Below, piece by piece: positions 1 through 10,813 of a stretch of DNA of 64,000 nucleotides (position 1 is its first letter; each line of letters starts with the position of its first letter). Below the pieces are notes generated by a model that searched no databases, was not told the origin of the DNA, and saw nothing but the letters and a program-made list of their open reading frames with translations. A program made the position numbers and the translations under genes. Source of the stretch: Chaenocephalus aceratus. Its lineage: Eukaryota; Chordata; Actinopteri; Perciformes; Channichthyidae. The stretch lies in contig JAMFTG010000331.1 in assembly GCA_023974075.1 (NCBI GenBank), forward strand, positions 1 to 64,000, given 5' to 3'.

Positions 1-90
1 TTTACATGCTGCTAGAAAGAAACGATTCATCAAGTTGAGGTCGATATCAAATGTATTGACGTCTCTCTGTCCCCCCCTCTCTCTCTTCAG

Positions 91-321
91 ACTCGGATGC
101 AGAGCCTCCACCCGGAGGCCCGGCGCTCGCTACAGGAACGTGATGGACGGGCCTGCGGCAGATCGTGCGGACGGAGGGCGTGTGGCGGCCAATCAGAGGC
201 GTGAACGTGCTGGCCGTGGGGGCGGGCCTGCGCACGCTCTCTACTTCGCCTGCTACGAGAAGATCAAGCTCTCGCTCAGCGACGCCATTCACCCCGGAGC
301 CAAACAGCCACTTCGCTAACG
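91..321 (+). CDS. slc25a28: slc25a28 exon 2
   Basis: A pyrimidine-rich acceptor ending in TTCAG precedes position 91 and a perfect GTGAGT donor begins at 322. The coding sequence matches mitoferrin-2 only if four single-base indels are allowed: an extra base near 114-123 (GGCCC context), an extra C near 151-153, a missing C near 226-229 (GGGCCT context), and an extra A near 302-304 (CAAAC). Without the net +2 the exon is 229 nt and ends in phase 1, which matches exon 3. Confidence 0.85.
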
Positions 322-3300
322 GTGAGTCAAAGTCAACTTTATTAGTCTTTCAGTTTGTGTGTACGGACGGAGAGATCAGGCGGCGACCAACTAAACTAAA
401 ATGTTCATTCATGCTCAAATTTTGCATAACCCCTAAAATGATTTGATTTTGATTTATTTCGAATGCGTAAAACAATAATACAAAAATGTAACGGCAGGGC
501 TCGACAGTAACGGTTGCCATTGGCAACCATTCAGAAAAATGTCAACCACCACCATCAGTGGCAACCACTTTTTAACATGAGAAATAAGGACAGCAAAATG
601 TGCACCCCAAAATAGATAGATGTTAATTATTTGTTTTAAGAGTGATATTTAATTATTGTTGTGAGCAGTCGGAACCTGATACTTGAGTTGCACGTGCATT
701 GTTGTGATTACGGAGCCAGAAAGCGATGCACGTTTACTCGCGTGCGTGTTTGTTTTACAAAAAATGGCTACGCAAATTTAAGTTGTTTGACTGTGGGGTA
801 AAAGTTCAGCCAACATCTCAACGAATGTTCAAAGTGATTCAACTGATAAAGCGCAAGATGAACCCGAACGAAAAGCAAAGGGGAAATGTGTAACGTCTTG
901 GGAGGCGAAATATATATGTACATTCTGCTTCTGCTCCGTTGTGCATTCACTTCTGGTAAAAGTTCCTTCAAAATAAGAGTCCCGATCTTATTACTACCAA
1001 AATAAAAGTGCAAAACGAAACTTTAACATAAGGAAAATATTGGCATCAAAATATAATCACTTCTATAAACAGGTAAACACATTTTAAATATAGTTAGACG
1101 TATTAAAGGTAATTTACAGCATTAATAATATGTAATTCTTAACTGTGAATGGTTTTCATTATTTAACATTAGAAATGTATGAGTCTGGCCAACCCAAGAC
1201 TTCACTGCTGAAGGGCCAGTGGATCTATGGTGGGGGTCAGCACAGAGGTCAGCACAGAGGTCAAGACAACCCACATTTGAAAGGGAGGCAACAGATGAAA
1301 AATAAACTAGTGACTTGCTCAATTCCTTTGTGGGGGATCTGTGAAGAACAGGACAACAGCTGCACTGCTGGTATTTAGTATACCAGCCATTGAGGGTGGA
1401 CAAGTTTCCTACCGCTTAAGTTTCAAATAATTGTCTTAATTACTTAGTGTAATGCATTTGAACATTCTTTTGTGTCACATGTTCATTATTAAGTTGATGT
1501 ATAACTGTATAGTATCTTAATTATTTAAATATAAGGTGCTAAAATGGAAAACCGTATTTTCAGTGTTGGCAACCAAAAGCTGATGCCTGGTTACCAGCCT
1601 GGCAACCACTTTTAAAAGTTGGCGTTGAGCCCCGAACAGTGTCAAATTAATATACAAAAATATACTGATTCTAAATGATGTATAAACAGATGATCTACTT
1701 AATTACACATCCGGAAAAATGCAAGCAACTACTTTTATGGCACTTGCTTAAAGAAATACTTGTATACCTACAACGTTATGTTTTATTTTTGTATCGGTTA
1801 CGTACTCAGTTTTACCGTGAATGTTGAAACAACGTTATTGTTCTCCTGTGGTGAAGGAAGAATCCACAAACAGAGAAAAGTCTTGATGAATTTGAAGGGA
1901 ATCGCGGTTGCGTTCAACAACAAAACTACGTTAAAATAATCACTTTATTGGCGACCCAAAGCTAACGGCCCAAAGCTAACGGCCCAGATACTGGGGCTCA
2001 GACCCAGCACCTGGTGGCCTGAAAGAAACTTGAAACAAATATAAAATTAATTTATAAACAATCTGTTTGTTCAGTAAAATACAAGTGTCATTTATCCGTT
2101 TGCAGGCTCACTACTTCCATTAGGGATGCCAGTGATATCGATTATTCGAATATTCGTTACAGTCTCCATAGTCGAATATTATTTTTAAAAATCGATTTTA
2201 TTTATATATTTTTTTATTTTTTATGTTTTTGTTTTTTTCTGGCTCAGTTTCAACCAAAATATAGACTAATGCTAATAGTAATTGTATATATTAAATGGTC
2301 ATTGGTCACACCACCGGGTCGGTCGGGTCGAATAATCGATTATTATTCGCCAGGGCTGCCGAATAATCGATTTTGATCATGGTCAGTTTCTGGCAACCCT
2401 ACTTCCCATCGACGCTAAAACCCTCACTATAGGGAACTGGGACGTTTTGAAACGACTGGATAAATGAGACTGCAATTGTACTTCACAAATTCTATTATGG
2501 ATGTTTTGCCGATGTGTTCGTTCACTACAGTTCTTCAAGTCTTCCCCTCATTTTTGAAAATGTTAAACGTGTTGGATGAACGTTAGAAAAGCATACATTT
2601 ATACACAAAATGAAAATCTGACTGTCTTTTCGGTGACGATGTAGGAGTTTTGTCAGGCGCTAACTTCCCCTCCACTGTTTCCCTGTAGGAGCGGCGGGCC
2701 TGCATGGCGACCGTGCTGCACGACGCCATCATGAACCCAGCAGAAGGTAAAAACACTGCACCCGCATACGTACTCGAATGTCGCAGAGTAGTTACTGCGC
2801 AGATAACACCCGTCTCTCCATGGGTGACATTACTCTCACCTTAATCATGTAGCAACATATCTGTGTATTTCTCAGCTTACATACCAACGACTTAAATAAA
2901 AGCACAGAGAAAGTTAATAATCAATTCTAATCGTGATGGCCTGAGGTGAGAAACATCAAAGACATCCTGCTGGTGTCCTTCAAGTGACGTTCATAACCTT
3001 TTTCTACAAAGACACTTATGGAATCATTCTGAGGGTGTTGTTGGACCATCTGGACACTAGGGGGAGCTACAGACTCACCTGTGGCTCCACATGTTAACAC
3101 ATCCACCAAAGAAATATGTTTTAACAACATAACATTTCCCCTCTCCCTGTGCTCCCCTATTACAACTAGTTCATGTCAAGGTTTCTAACTCTCTCGTCTC
3201 CCTGCAGTGGTGAAGCAGCGAATGCAGATGTTTAACTCTCCGTATCGAGGCGTTCTTCACTGCATGGGTTCCCTGTGGAGACACGACGGCCCGGCGGCTT

Positions 3301-3775
3301 TCTACCGCAGCTACACCACGCAGCTCACCATGAACGTGCCCTTCCAGGCGCTTCACTTCATGACGTACGAGTACCTGCAGGAGCTCCTGAACCCCCACAG
3401 ACAGTACAACCCTTCCTCTCACGTGGTGTCCGGAGCTCTCGCTGGAGCCATCGCGGCCGCCGTCACCACGCCTCTGACGTGTGTAAAACCCTGCTGAACA
3501 CGCAGGAAGCTCAGGCTATCCACGTGATCCAGGCAGAGGCGGCGACGGCAGCGGTGGGAGCGGCCGCTGGGAGTCGGCATATCTCCGGTTTGACCGAGGC
3601 GTGTCGGACTGTGTACAGGATGGGGGGCGTGCCGGCGTTTTTCAAAGGCGTCCAAGCGAGGATTATCTATCAGATGCCGTCTACCGCCATCAGCTGGTCC
3701 GTCTACGAGTTCTTCAAATACATCATCACCAAGCGGCAGCACGAGCGACGGCTGCGGGGAGACGGAGATAAATGA
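91..3775 (+). CDS. slc25a28: Mitoferrin-2 (mitochondrial iron importer), exons 2-4, with six apparent frameshifts
   Basis: Member of the mitochondrial carrier family (SLC25). Mitoferrins sit in the inner mitochondrial membrane and import ferrous iron for haem and Fe-S cluster synthesis. Three exons with consensus splice sites are visible (91-321, 2689-2746, 3208-3775). Exon 1, encoding the start and the first carrier motif, lies upstream of the window. Recognisable segments in order: TRMQSL following the first carrier motif, [25 protein letters not shown], the second carrier signature [24 protein letters not shown], the third signature [13 protein letters not shown], then [12 protein letters not shown] and WSVYEFFKY before the stop. 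ARYRNV and the HPG stretch fit SLC25A28 better than SLC25A37, and convergent nkx2.3 agrees. Six 1-base indels interrupt the frame (see exon entries), yet I see no premature stop by substitution and no lost signature residue, so consensus error is more likely than pseudogenisation. Confidence 0.9.
488..1636. mobile_element. Degenerate hAT-like element in slc25a28 intron
   Basis: The left edge reads CAGGGCTCGACAGTAACG and the right edge (near 1618-1634) is roughly its reverse complement, with GGCGTTGAGCCCC. Both edges are followed inward by copies of a GGCAACCACTTTT motif. CAGGG-type ends are usual for hAT elements. I could not find a clean 8-bp target duplication, and no transposase frame is recognisable, so limits and class are tentative. 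Confidence 0.4.
2121..2401. mobile_element. Short hAT-like MITE in slc25a28 intron
   Basis: Terminal inverted repeats TAGGGATGCCA (left) and TGGCAACCCTA (right) bound a 281-bp AT-rich body with repeated ATCGATTATTCG-type motifs. Flanks CTTCCAT (left) and CTTCCCAT (right) look like an imperfect 8-bp target-site duplication, as expected for hAT elements. No coding capacity. Confidence 0.55.
2689..2746 (+). CDS. slc25a28: slc25a28 exon 3
   Basis: Acceptor CCCTGTAG and donor GTAAAA bound a 58-nt exon encoding the [13 protein letters not shown] segment, the start of the second carrier signature. One extra C near 2699-2700 (GGGCCTGC) breaks the frame. Without it the exon is 57 nt and joins exons 2 and 4, both in phase 1. 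Confidence 0.85.
2747..3207 (+). other. slc25a28 intron 3
   Basis: A 461-bp GT-AG intron with a pyrimidine-rich acceptor ending CCTGCAG. I see no repeat or gene inside it. Confidence 0.8.
3208..3775 (+). CDS. slc25a28: slc25a28 exon 4 (terminal coding exon)
   Basis: Begins by completing a valine codon (VVKQRMQM) and runs to TGA at 3773-3775. One G is missing near 3475-3476, in the codon pair of the third carrier signature (PLD), so the frame shifts there. Upstream of it the frame is open from 3207, downstream it is open to the stop. Between NTQE and ISGL this protein has an alanine-rich insertion of about 20 residues (roughly 3515-3580) that I do not recall in the human protein. The C-terminus ends [15 protein letters not shown]. 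Confidence 0.88.
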
Positions 3776-4669
3776 ACATCGGGGACAGCAGAGGGTCGTG
3801 GCACTGGACCGATGAGGCTTAAACTTTCAAATGCTCCAGGGTTTTAGATTCGTCGAGCTCACTCCTAATTTGTTTTCAGAAGCAAAGAAGCAGCTGGAAT
3901 ACTTCCTTATCAGTGTGTGAGATGTCCTTAAAGCACCCAATGTGTAAAAGGGGTCTCCGAGTGGCTCACAGGAAGTCCTGAACACGCCCCATTCACTTCT
4001 GATGCTTTAACAACTTGTTGTACTGGCTTTCAAAAAGCTTATTATTCATTAAAGGCGCCGTGATAGAAAAGCTTAATTAGGACATGTTTTAGTGCCGTTT
4101 GATTCGTCCCTGAACTCAAGTGCATCGGATTTGATCAAATCAAGGTTAAAGTGCGCTTTGAGCTTTGTTTGAAAGTGTTAACACTCACTTCAAATGTCTC
4201 TCCTCCATCCTACACTGTACGAGAGGTCGGCATTTTCAACGTACAGTTACGACGAGTGCTTTTAGGTTCAGAGACGAAACAAAAGTTCTTCATAAACTGC
4301 ACATGTTGCACCTCTTGAAAGTATGACACCATATTACCTTCTGACCACCAGGGGGCGCCCGACACCAGCGTTACACGGCTGAGAGGAAGCGGGAAGTTCT
4401 AACATCAGGAATAGGAAATGTGTTTGAATAAGAAACCAGGAGCTGGAGCAGAGGAAAGGAAACGAGGAATCATGAGATTATTTAAGTGTGTGTGTGTGTG
4501 TGCGTGTGTGTGTGTGGATGAATGTTTGTGTTGCGACTCGGACCATTTCACCTCAAAACTGTCATAACATTTTTAAAACGTGGTTTCTTTGAGTGATGTC
4601 GTGGCGTCTCCTCTTTGCACCAGGTGCTTTCAAATCCACACATGTTTCTGCTGCAGATTGTATATGATG

Positions 4670-4701
<32 letters not shown>

Positions 4702-5560
4702 CTCACGCACTCATGCTGGTTCAAGTTTAAATTAGATTTTTGTTCTAAAACAACATGCCAGTTTTATGGAGAATGCTGCGTCCTCAAGAGTCCGTGCTGC
4801 TTTCAGATGGAAACGCTTGCTAAATGAAAAGCTGAATTTAATCACATTTATTTAACATGTTCTAAAGTATTGTGTTCGGGTTGGTTGAAAGCATATGTGT
4901 TCATTCAAAGTAACATTAGTGCTTCCAACTCGCCTAATATAATGTCTAATTAAAGGCAAATGTCATGAAACGCTTTGAAGGAGGTCAGTTTAGTTTTATA
5001 TATTTTTTAAAGGCACAGCATCCGAGCAGTTGACGTGATGGTCTTTATGATTTGTAACTGAGGACACGGATAAGTTCTAAGATGGAGAAGTAACAGGACT
5101 TGGACACATGCCTTCAGTTAGCCGCCGTACGTCATCAACGCACAACTAATGCAAAGACATCCTCGGGTGGACATGTTGCATTGTTAAGCCATAAAGAGGA
5201 TGAAATTGTACATAATATATAGCGTGTGTGTGTATATATATGTATATAAATATAGGCAATACAGATAAACACATACTAAGTTTTGAATGCTAAAAAATTC
5301 TAAACTAAAAGGTTTTCGCTCCAACATTCTGGTAGGAAGCGACCGGAAGGATGCTCCCTAAGGTGCAACAAAGGAACCCTGGGTTACTTTGAGTACGCAG
5401 AAAAGTATTCGCGGAGTGTTGTTGCTCGTGTGAAGTGTCCTGGCAAGGGCACCACAGAGCAGCTCTGTCAGGTGACGACTAATGTGAAATGCTGGAACTT
5501 GTTAAAGATGACTCCTGTATTTTGTGAACTGTAAATAAAGTCGCTCCGGCAGCTCCTCGC
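3776..5560 (+). other. slc25a28: Probable slc25a28 3' UTR
   Basis: About 1.8 kb follow the stop without another gene. The first good polyadenylation signal I see is AATAAA at 5534-5539, followed 40-80 bases later by a GT-rich stretch, as expected at a cleavage site. Short (GT)n and (CA)n runs lie within it (about 4487-4516 and 4670-4699). The exact end is inferred. Confidence 0.55.
5534..5539 (+). terminator. Candidate polyadenylation signal of slc25a28
   Basis: AATAAA followed by a GT-rich downstream region at about 5577-5625. Several weaker AT-rich sites exist upstream, so use of this one is inferred. Confidence 0.45.
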
Positions 5561-5674
5561 AGAAGCAGGGTCTTCTCTTGGTGCTGGTCTCCAAGCGTGA
5601 AGAGTCAGCTCGTGTGTGTCCTCTTTCTGGCTCGTCCTTTTCACGTCATCGTGGTGTTTTTACCGTTTTACAGA

Positions 5675-6655
5675 TTCTACTTTCACTTGAGGAACGTTTT
5701 GAATGCAGGACTTTTATTTGTATAAAAGTAATCAAACCTAACATACTTGAAGTACTCGGTATGCAAAGCCATTCAGACTAGCTGCACCTTCACCAGCTTT
5801 GAGAACACTTTCATGATCAATCATAAAACACATCATATATATTATTCTGAGATGGACCAATCTGCACAACGACTACTTCTACTGTCTTTCACTATTTAGA
5901 ATGGGAATACTTTTCTACTTTCACTTGAGGAACATTTTGAATTACTTTTACTGAAACAGAGAATTCCTACACTCTGGTACTTCTACTTTACTCAAGTACC
6001 AGATCTGAGTACTTCTACTCAAGTACCAGATCTGAGTACTTCTACTCAAGTACAAGATCTGAGTACTTCTACTTTTACTCAAGTACAAGATCTGAGTACT
6101 TCTACTTTTACTCAAGTACAAGATCTGAGTACTTTTACTCAAGTAGGCCTACAAGATCCGAGTACTTTTACTCAAGTACAAGATCTGAGTACTTCTACTT
6201 TTACTCAAGTAGGCCTACAAGATCTGAGTACTTCTACTTTTACTCAAGTACAAGATCTGAGTACTTCTACTTTTACTCAAGTACAAGATCTGAGTACTTC
6301 TACTTTTACTCAAGTACAAGATCTGAGTACTTCTACTTTACTCAAGTAGGCCTACAAGATCTGAGTACTTCTACTTTTACTCAAGTACAAGATCTGAGTA
6401 CTTCTACTTTTACTCAAGTACAAGATCTGAGTACTTCTACTTTTACTCAAGTACAAGATCTGAGTACTTCTACTTTTACTCAAGTAGGCCTACAAGATCT
6501 GAGTACTTCTACTTTTACTCAGGTACCAGATCGAGTACTTCTACTTTTACTCAAGTACAAGATCTGAGTACTTCTACTTCTACTCAAGTACAAGATCTGA
6601 GTACTTCTACTTTTACTCAGGTACCAGATCTGGGTACTTCTCCCACCTCTGCTTT
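5675..6655. repeat. AAGTAC-type transposon remnant with a 33-bp minisatellite
   Basis: From about 5978 to 6640 a unit of about 33 bp (core AGATCTGAGTACTTCTACTT, then ACTCAAGTACA) repeats about 20 times, some copies carrying an inserted GGCCT. Preceding sequence at 5675 and 5915 shows two copies of a CACTTGAGGAAC motif plus TTTTGAAT, which also occurs in reverse at about 38.2 kb beside the 28-bp array. The right edge ends CCCACCTCTG, the reverse of the left end of the large element at 43.6 kb. This suggests a MITE whose interior expanded. Confidence 0.7.
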
Positions 6656-7895
6656 AAAGCATCATTTATTTATCCGAAAGTAATGACTACTTTCATCAGA
6701 ACATCTGAATGCCTTTGTCCCGCAACGGGGAAATGAACTGGATCTCAATACATATGTTCCAGAACAGAATCCATGAGGACGCGACGGATGTATTTGCAGA
6801 ACGGTCGCCCAGCGGTGACACAGCAACAGAAGCTTTGGTTGAAGTAGGAAATGATTGCGTCCCCTCGGCCTTCCGTATATAAACTACCTGTTGCGGTTTT
6901 CTGCTGAAATAAATCTCTCTGCTTCCCGGTTGAAAGCTGACAGATCTCCTCGCGGTAGATCCGGTTTCACTGCGTGTTTGTTGTCATTCCCCGCGGCATA
7001 CAAGCTAAAATGTTGTCTTTCATCTCGTCTTCACTTCAACCCCCCTCTCTTCTCTGCTGCCGCTTTCCTCCCCACTGTTGTTCCCTTTCAGCGTCTGAAA
7101 CGTAAGGCGATCCATTAAGTCGGACAGGAAGGTTTTCGACATGTGAGGTCAGGCAGCAGGTCTGCTCGGAGCCAAGGTCAACACCAGGCGTGTGTGTGGA
7201 GGGGAAACAAAGACAGATGAGGTGAAGGAAACCCGACTCACCGTCTGAACATCACTCTAACAATCACCCAGAGAATAGATGTGTTAACGTGTAGCTAGAA
7301 AAGAGCTAAACACCTGAAGTGAGCTAGCATTTTTAGCACTCCTTGTTCCCTCTTCTCGCAACACACTCTCACTCCCTAAGCGTCCAATAGCGACGTTTGG
7401 TCAGTGTCTGTGGCGTCCAATTGTGACGCTCCTAGGCTCCTTCAGCGTCATAAAGGGACGCAAATAGCTTTCAACTGATTGCAATGTATTCCCATCTGCG
7501 GTGGGATTTGACGCTCATGGAAGCACGGCATTCGTTTGTGTCGGCTGCCCTTAAAGGCAATGTGAGCGTCCATTCCCATTGGATAACGGGGAATTGTACA
7601 CCCGGAAGTAACTATTCCCCTTACTGTCGATTGATTTCACAGTGATATCTGCACGACTCATCGACTAAAAAACACCAGATTATCCTTGTTGATTACACAA
7701 CATTGATTGGCTTAAATTGTGTGCAATGCTTTTGTATTTTTCCCCTTCGATTCGGAGAAACAAATATTTGTTCTGAGTGAAGGATGGCAGAAGACACTAC
7801 ACTACCCAGAATCCCCAGCTATCGTTTGGACTACTATTCAAGTTCTGTGTGTGGCACAAAGCAGGCAAGGAAAACGTCACCGCAGACTACCTGTC
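6656..7895. other. Unclassified intergenic sequence
   Basis: No coding region recognised. Between about 7370 and 7620 the sequence is unusually rich in GCGTC/GACGC motifs on both strands, which may be an old repeat, but I cannot place it in a family. Confidence 0.4.
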
Positions 7896-7898
7896 AAG

Positions 7899-8615
7899 AG
7901 CCGCGTTCACACTGCGGTACTTTTCCCACAAAGGTTCATGCGAACTTAGTTCATGCGAACTCTTCAGTTCTCATGAACTAAGTACAGATCGCGTTCACAC
8001 CGGAATAAGTCCCTGGGGGTGGATTAGGCAAATGAAGCCGCTGACGTCACTTCTTCTTCTTCTGCTTTGGGTTTACTGGCAGGCAGCAAACCATTTCACG
8101 GCGTATACTGCCACCCGAAGTCCCCGGCCGGAAGTCCCCGGAGTTGGGGAAGGCTTCAGTAGAAGCTGCTGGGACTCCCAGCAGCTTCTACTGAAGCCTT
8201 CCGAGTAAATCGCCAGAACGCCGACACCTCCTCATCTCCACCGCTCCCATGTTTGTTTTTGTGTTGCCATAAGTTAGTCTCTCTGCGTTTCTGCGCTGGG
8301 CTAATGCTAATGCTAATAATGCTAATGCTAATAATGCTAATGCGAGGATAATAAAATGGCGGCTTCACAAAACTTTTTGGGAGTTTTACGGGGCGTGGTT
8401 TGCAATCCGCCCAGCCAATCAGGAATATAGCTCTTTTCTCAAAAAAGAGCCGCTCGAAAGTCCCTCTCTCTAGCAGGGACTTTCGAGGGGGGAAAAAGGT
8501 TCGCATGAACTACTTTTAGTACCGGCTCTTTTTGGTGTGAACGCGATAAAAGAGTTCTCATGAACTAAGTTCGCATGAACCTTTGTGGGAAAAGTACCGC
8601 AGTGTGAACGCGGCT
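7899..8615 (+). mobile_element. MITE copy 1 with AGCCGCG ends and an internal perfect palindrome
   Basis: Terminal inverted repeats AGCCGCGTTCACACTGCGG and its reverse complement bound 717 bp. AAG flanks both ends (7896-7898 and 8616-8618), a possible 3-bp target duplication as in PIF/Harbinger elements. Subterminal GTTCATGCGAAC palindromes occur at both ends. The interior has a run of GCTAAT/GCTAATAAT units (about 8302-8345) and a 27-bp perfect hairpin (8148-8202). No transposase. A second copy lies inverted at 10144-10813. Confidence 0.75.
8148..8202. repeat. Perfect 27-bp palindrome with a 1-base spacer
   Basis: Positions 8148-8174 are exactly reverse-complementary to 8176-8202, with one C between. 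The arm starts GGAAGGCTTCAGTAGAAGCT. The sister MITE at 10.1 kb keeps only the inner part of this hairpin. Confidence 0.9.
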
Positions 8616-9220
8616 AAGGCTGCCAAGCATCGTTGATGCAGGAGAGGAGGGTGGTGAAGAAGAAGAAGCCTTCATCACAGTTGGCATAGGGGCATGGTAA
8701 AAGACACACTGAGGGAAACACATTAATAACTTAGCTGGACATTGATCAAATAAAACCCAAGTCATTGTTTGTTCAAAACAGATGTATTGGAAGTCATACA
8801 AGTAACCTGCTTACCCTCTCCTTCAAGCTTGTGACGGCCAAACAGAGCAACAGAAAGAAGCAGCCAGGCTGTAGCAGTCGAGGCTCAATCAGTGAAACAC
8901 CTGTGCTCAATTGGACTATACCATGTAGTGCATGGGCACGGGTGGCAATTTTCTTGCAAGTATAAAATGTTATTGTTTAAAGCTTCTGTGGTCAGAAAGA
9001 TAGAATATGTTGACCTATTTGATCTGTTGTGTTTGGGTAATTTGCCTTGCATTGTGAATGTGTGTGTAGATAAGAATGACACTGTTAGGGGTATAAATAG
9101 TGGATTGTCCTAAGGGGAGGGGCTTAACATGTATAAACCCCTGGCGACAAGTGTTTTAGGGGGAGTCTGACTGTGGCAGGAGAGCAGAGCCATATGTCCA
9201 CGACCTGTATATATATATAT
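8616..9220. other. Unclassified intergenic sequence
   Basis: No gene, RNA or clear repeat recognised. A short (TA)n run occurs at about 9208-9221. Confidence 0.35.
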
Positions 9221-9241
9221 TATTTTTTTTCATGAAGTGAA

Positions 9242-9357
9242 GTCATGTGACCGTGCTGTCGTTCCTTTATTGCCCAACATTAGCCGCCTTTAGCTTAGCG
9301 GTTTTGACGTGATGTCATGTGACCGTGCTGTAGTTCCTTTATAGCCCAACATTAGCT
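9242..9357. repeat. Short tandem duplication (about 72-bp period)
   Basis: The segment beginning GTCATGTGACCGTGCTGT, followed by GTTCCTTTAT and CCCAACATTAGC, occurs twice with only small differences (starts near 9242 and 9314). Confidence 0.75.
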
Positions 9358-9359
9358 CT

Positions 9360-10140
9360 TTACTTCAGGAGATTGCATTTAAGCTTCAAATGTGTTGAAA
9401 GTGGTGTTAATATGCGGAGAGCAAAACATGCAAGTATCATAAACGTGTGTTTGCCACAGAGATGATTGAATTGCCCAAATTCCAATGCAAAAATCCCATT
9501 TGTTGAATTAGTCGAGGGAACCTGAGATGCTAGCTCCCGAGCTGGCCTACAGAAATACGTCATCCCCGCACCACTCCTTTCCCCGGGGGATCATTTCAGT
9601 GTTCTGATTCTGTTTAGAAGAACCAACCCAGAGCCTGCCATCCTCGGTGTTTGGTTAACGGTTCCTCTTTGGTGTGAAAACGCCGGATGTGTTTTTCATC
9701 TCTCAATCTGTGACGCTCCGCCTGCAGGAAACACAAATATAGAACGATACGCACGAGATATAAGTGTGAGCAGTGCCCGCTGCGTTATGAGGTGCGGTGT
9801 TTTACAGTTGGCCCACTCCAGAGGAACGCACCCTGAAACCCACGGAGCATGATGAATGGGGTTTTCCTAGACATTGCCACTTCAAATAGAAACTTAAACA
9901 TGCCTTCTTTTTGCATCTTTTATTACATGAGTGAGTAACCACTTGTCAGACACTTAGACGGTATGCTCTAACTGTTTATTTTCAAAATGGAGGTTTTCTT
10001 AGTTTCTCTATGTTATTAGTGACTGTTAGCGTCACTAAAAGGCTGCTACCGCTATCGGTCAGTCTGTGGTCCACTGCAACATATCCCACCAATTACGAGA
10101 GTAGATAATAATGTGGGGATATCCCCTGCAGGTGAATGGC
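9360..10140. other. Unclassified intergenic sequence
   Basis: No coding potential or known repeat recognised. Confidence 0.35.
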
Positions 10141-10143
10141 AAG

Positions 10144-10813
10144 AGCCGCGTTCACACTGCGGTACTTTCCCCACAAAGGTTCATGCGAACTTAGTTCATG
10201 ATCGCGTTCACACCAAAAAGAGCCGGTACTAAAAGTAGTTCATGCGAACCTTTTTCCCCGCTCGAAAGTCCCTGCTAGAGAGCAGGGACTTTCGAGCGGG
10301 TTCTTTTGTGAGAAAAGAGCTATATTCCTGATTGGCTGGGCGGATTGCAAACCACGCCCCGTAAATCTCCCAAAAAGTTTTGTGAAGCCGCCATTTTATT
10401 ATCCTCGCATTAGCATTATTAGCATTAGCATTATTAGCATTAGCATTAGCATTATTAGCATTAGCCCAGCGCAGAAACGCAGAGAGACTAACTTATGGCA
10501 CCACAAAAGAAAACATGGGAGCGGTGGAGATGAGGAGGTGTCGGCGTTCTGGCGACTGGGACTCCCAGCAGCTTCGACTTCCGGCCGGGGACTTTGGGCG
10601 GCAGTATACGCCGTGAAGTGGTATGCGGCCTGCCAGTAAACCCAAAGCAGAAGAAGAAGAAGTGACGTCAGCGGCTTCATTTGCCTAATCCCCCCCCAGG
10701 GACTTTTTCCGGTGTGAACGCGATCTGTACTTAGCTCATGCGAACTAAAGAGTTCTCATGAACTAAGTTCTCATGAACCTTTGTGGGAAAAGTACCGCAG
10801 TGTGAACGCGGCT
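10144..10813 (-). mobile_element. MITE copy 2 with AGCCGCG ends, inverted relative to copy 1
   Basis: Same ends as 7899-8615, with the internal repeat in reverse (GCATTAGCATTATTAGC units at about 10408-10465), so it is inserted in the opposite orientation. The hairpin region is shortened to a CTGGGACTCCCAG core. The outer flank AAG...CTT extends the inverted repeat rather than forming a direct duplication. No transposase. Confidence 0.75.

Larger units (their letters stand above)
322..2688 (+). other. slc25a28 intron 2, with transposon remnants
   Basis: A GT-AG intron with donor GTGAGT at 322 and acceptor CCCTGTAG ending at 2688. It contains two hAT-like elements (about 488-1636 and 2121-2401), listed separately. 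The remainder is AT-rich and shows no recognisable gene. Confidence 0.8.

Noticed and set aside
91..3775. Assignment to slc25a37 (mitoferrin-1)
   Set aside because: Residues such as ARYRNV and HPG, and the nkx2.3 neighbour, fit slc25a28 better.
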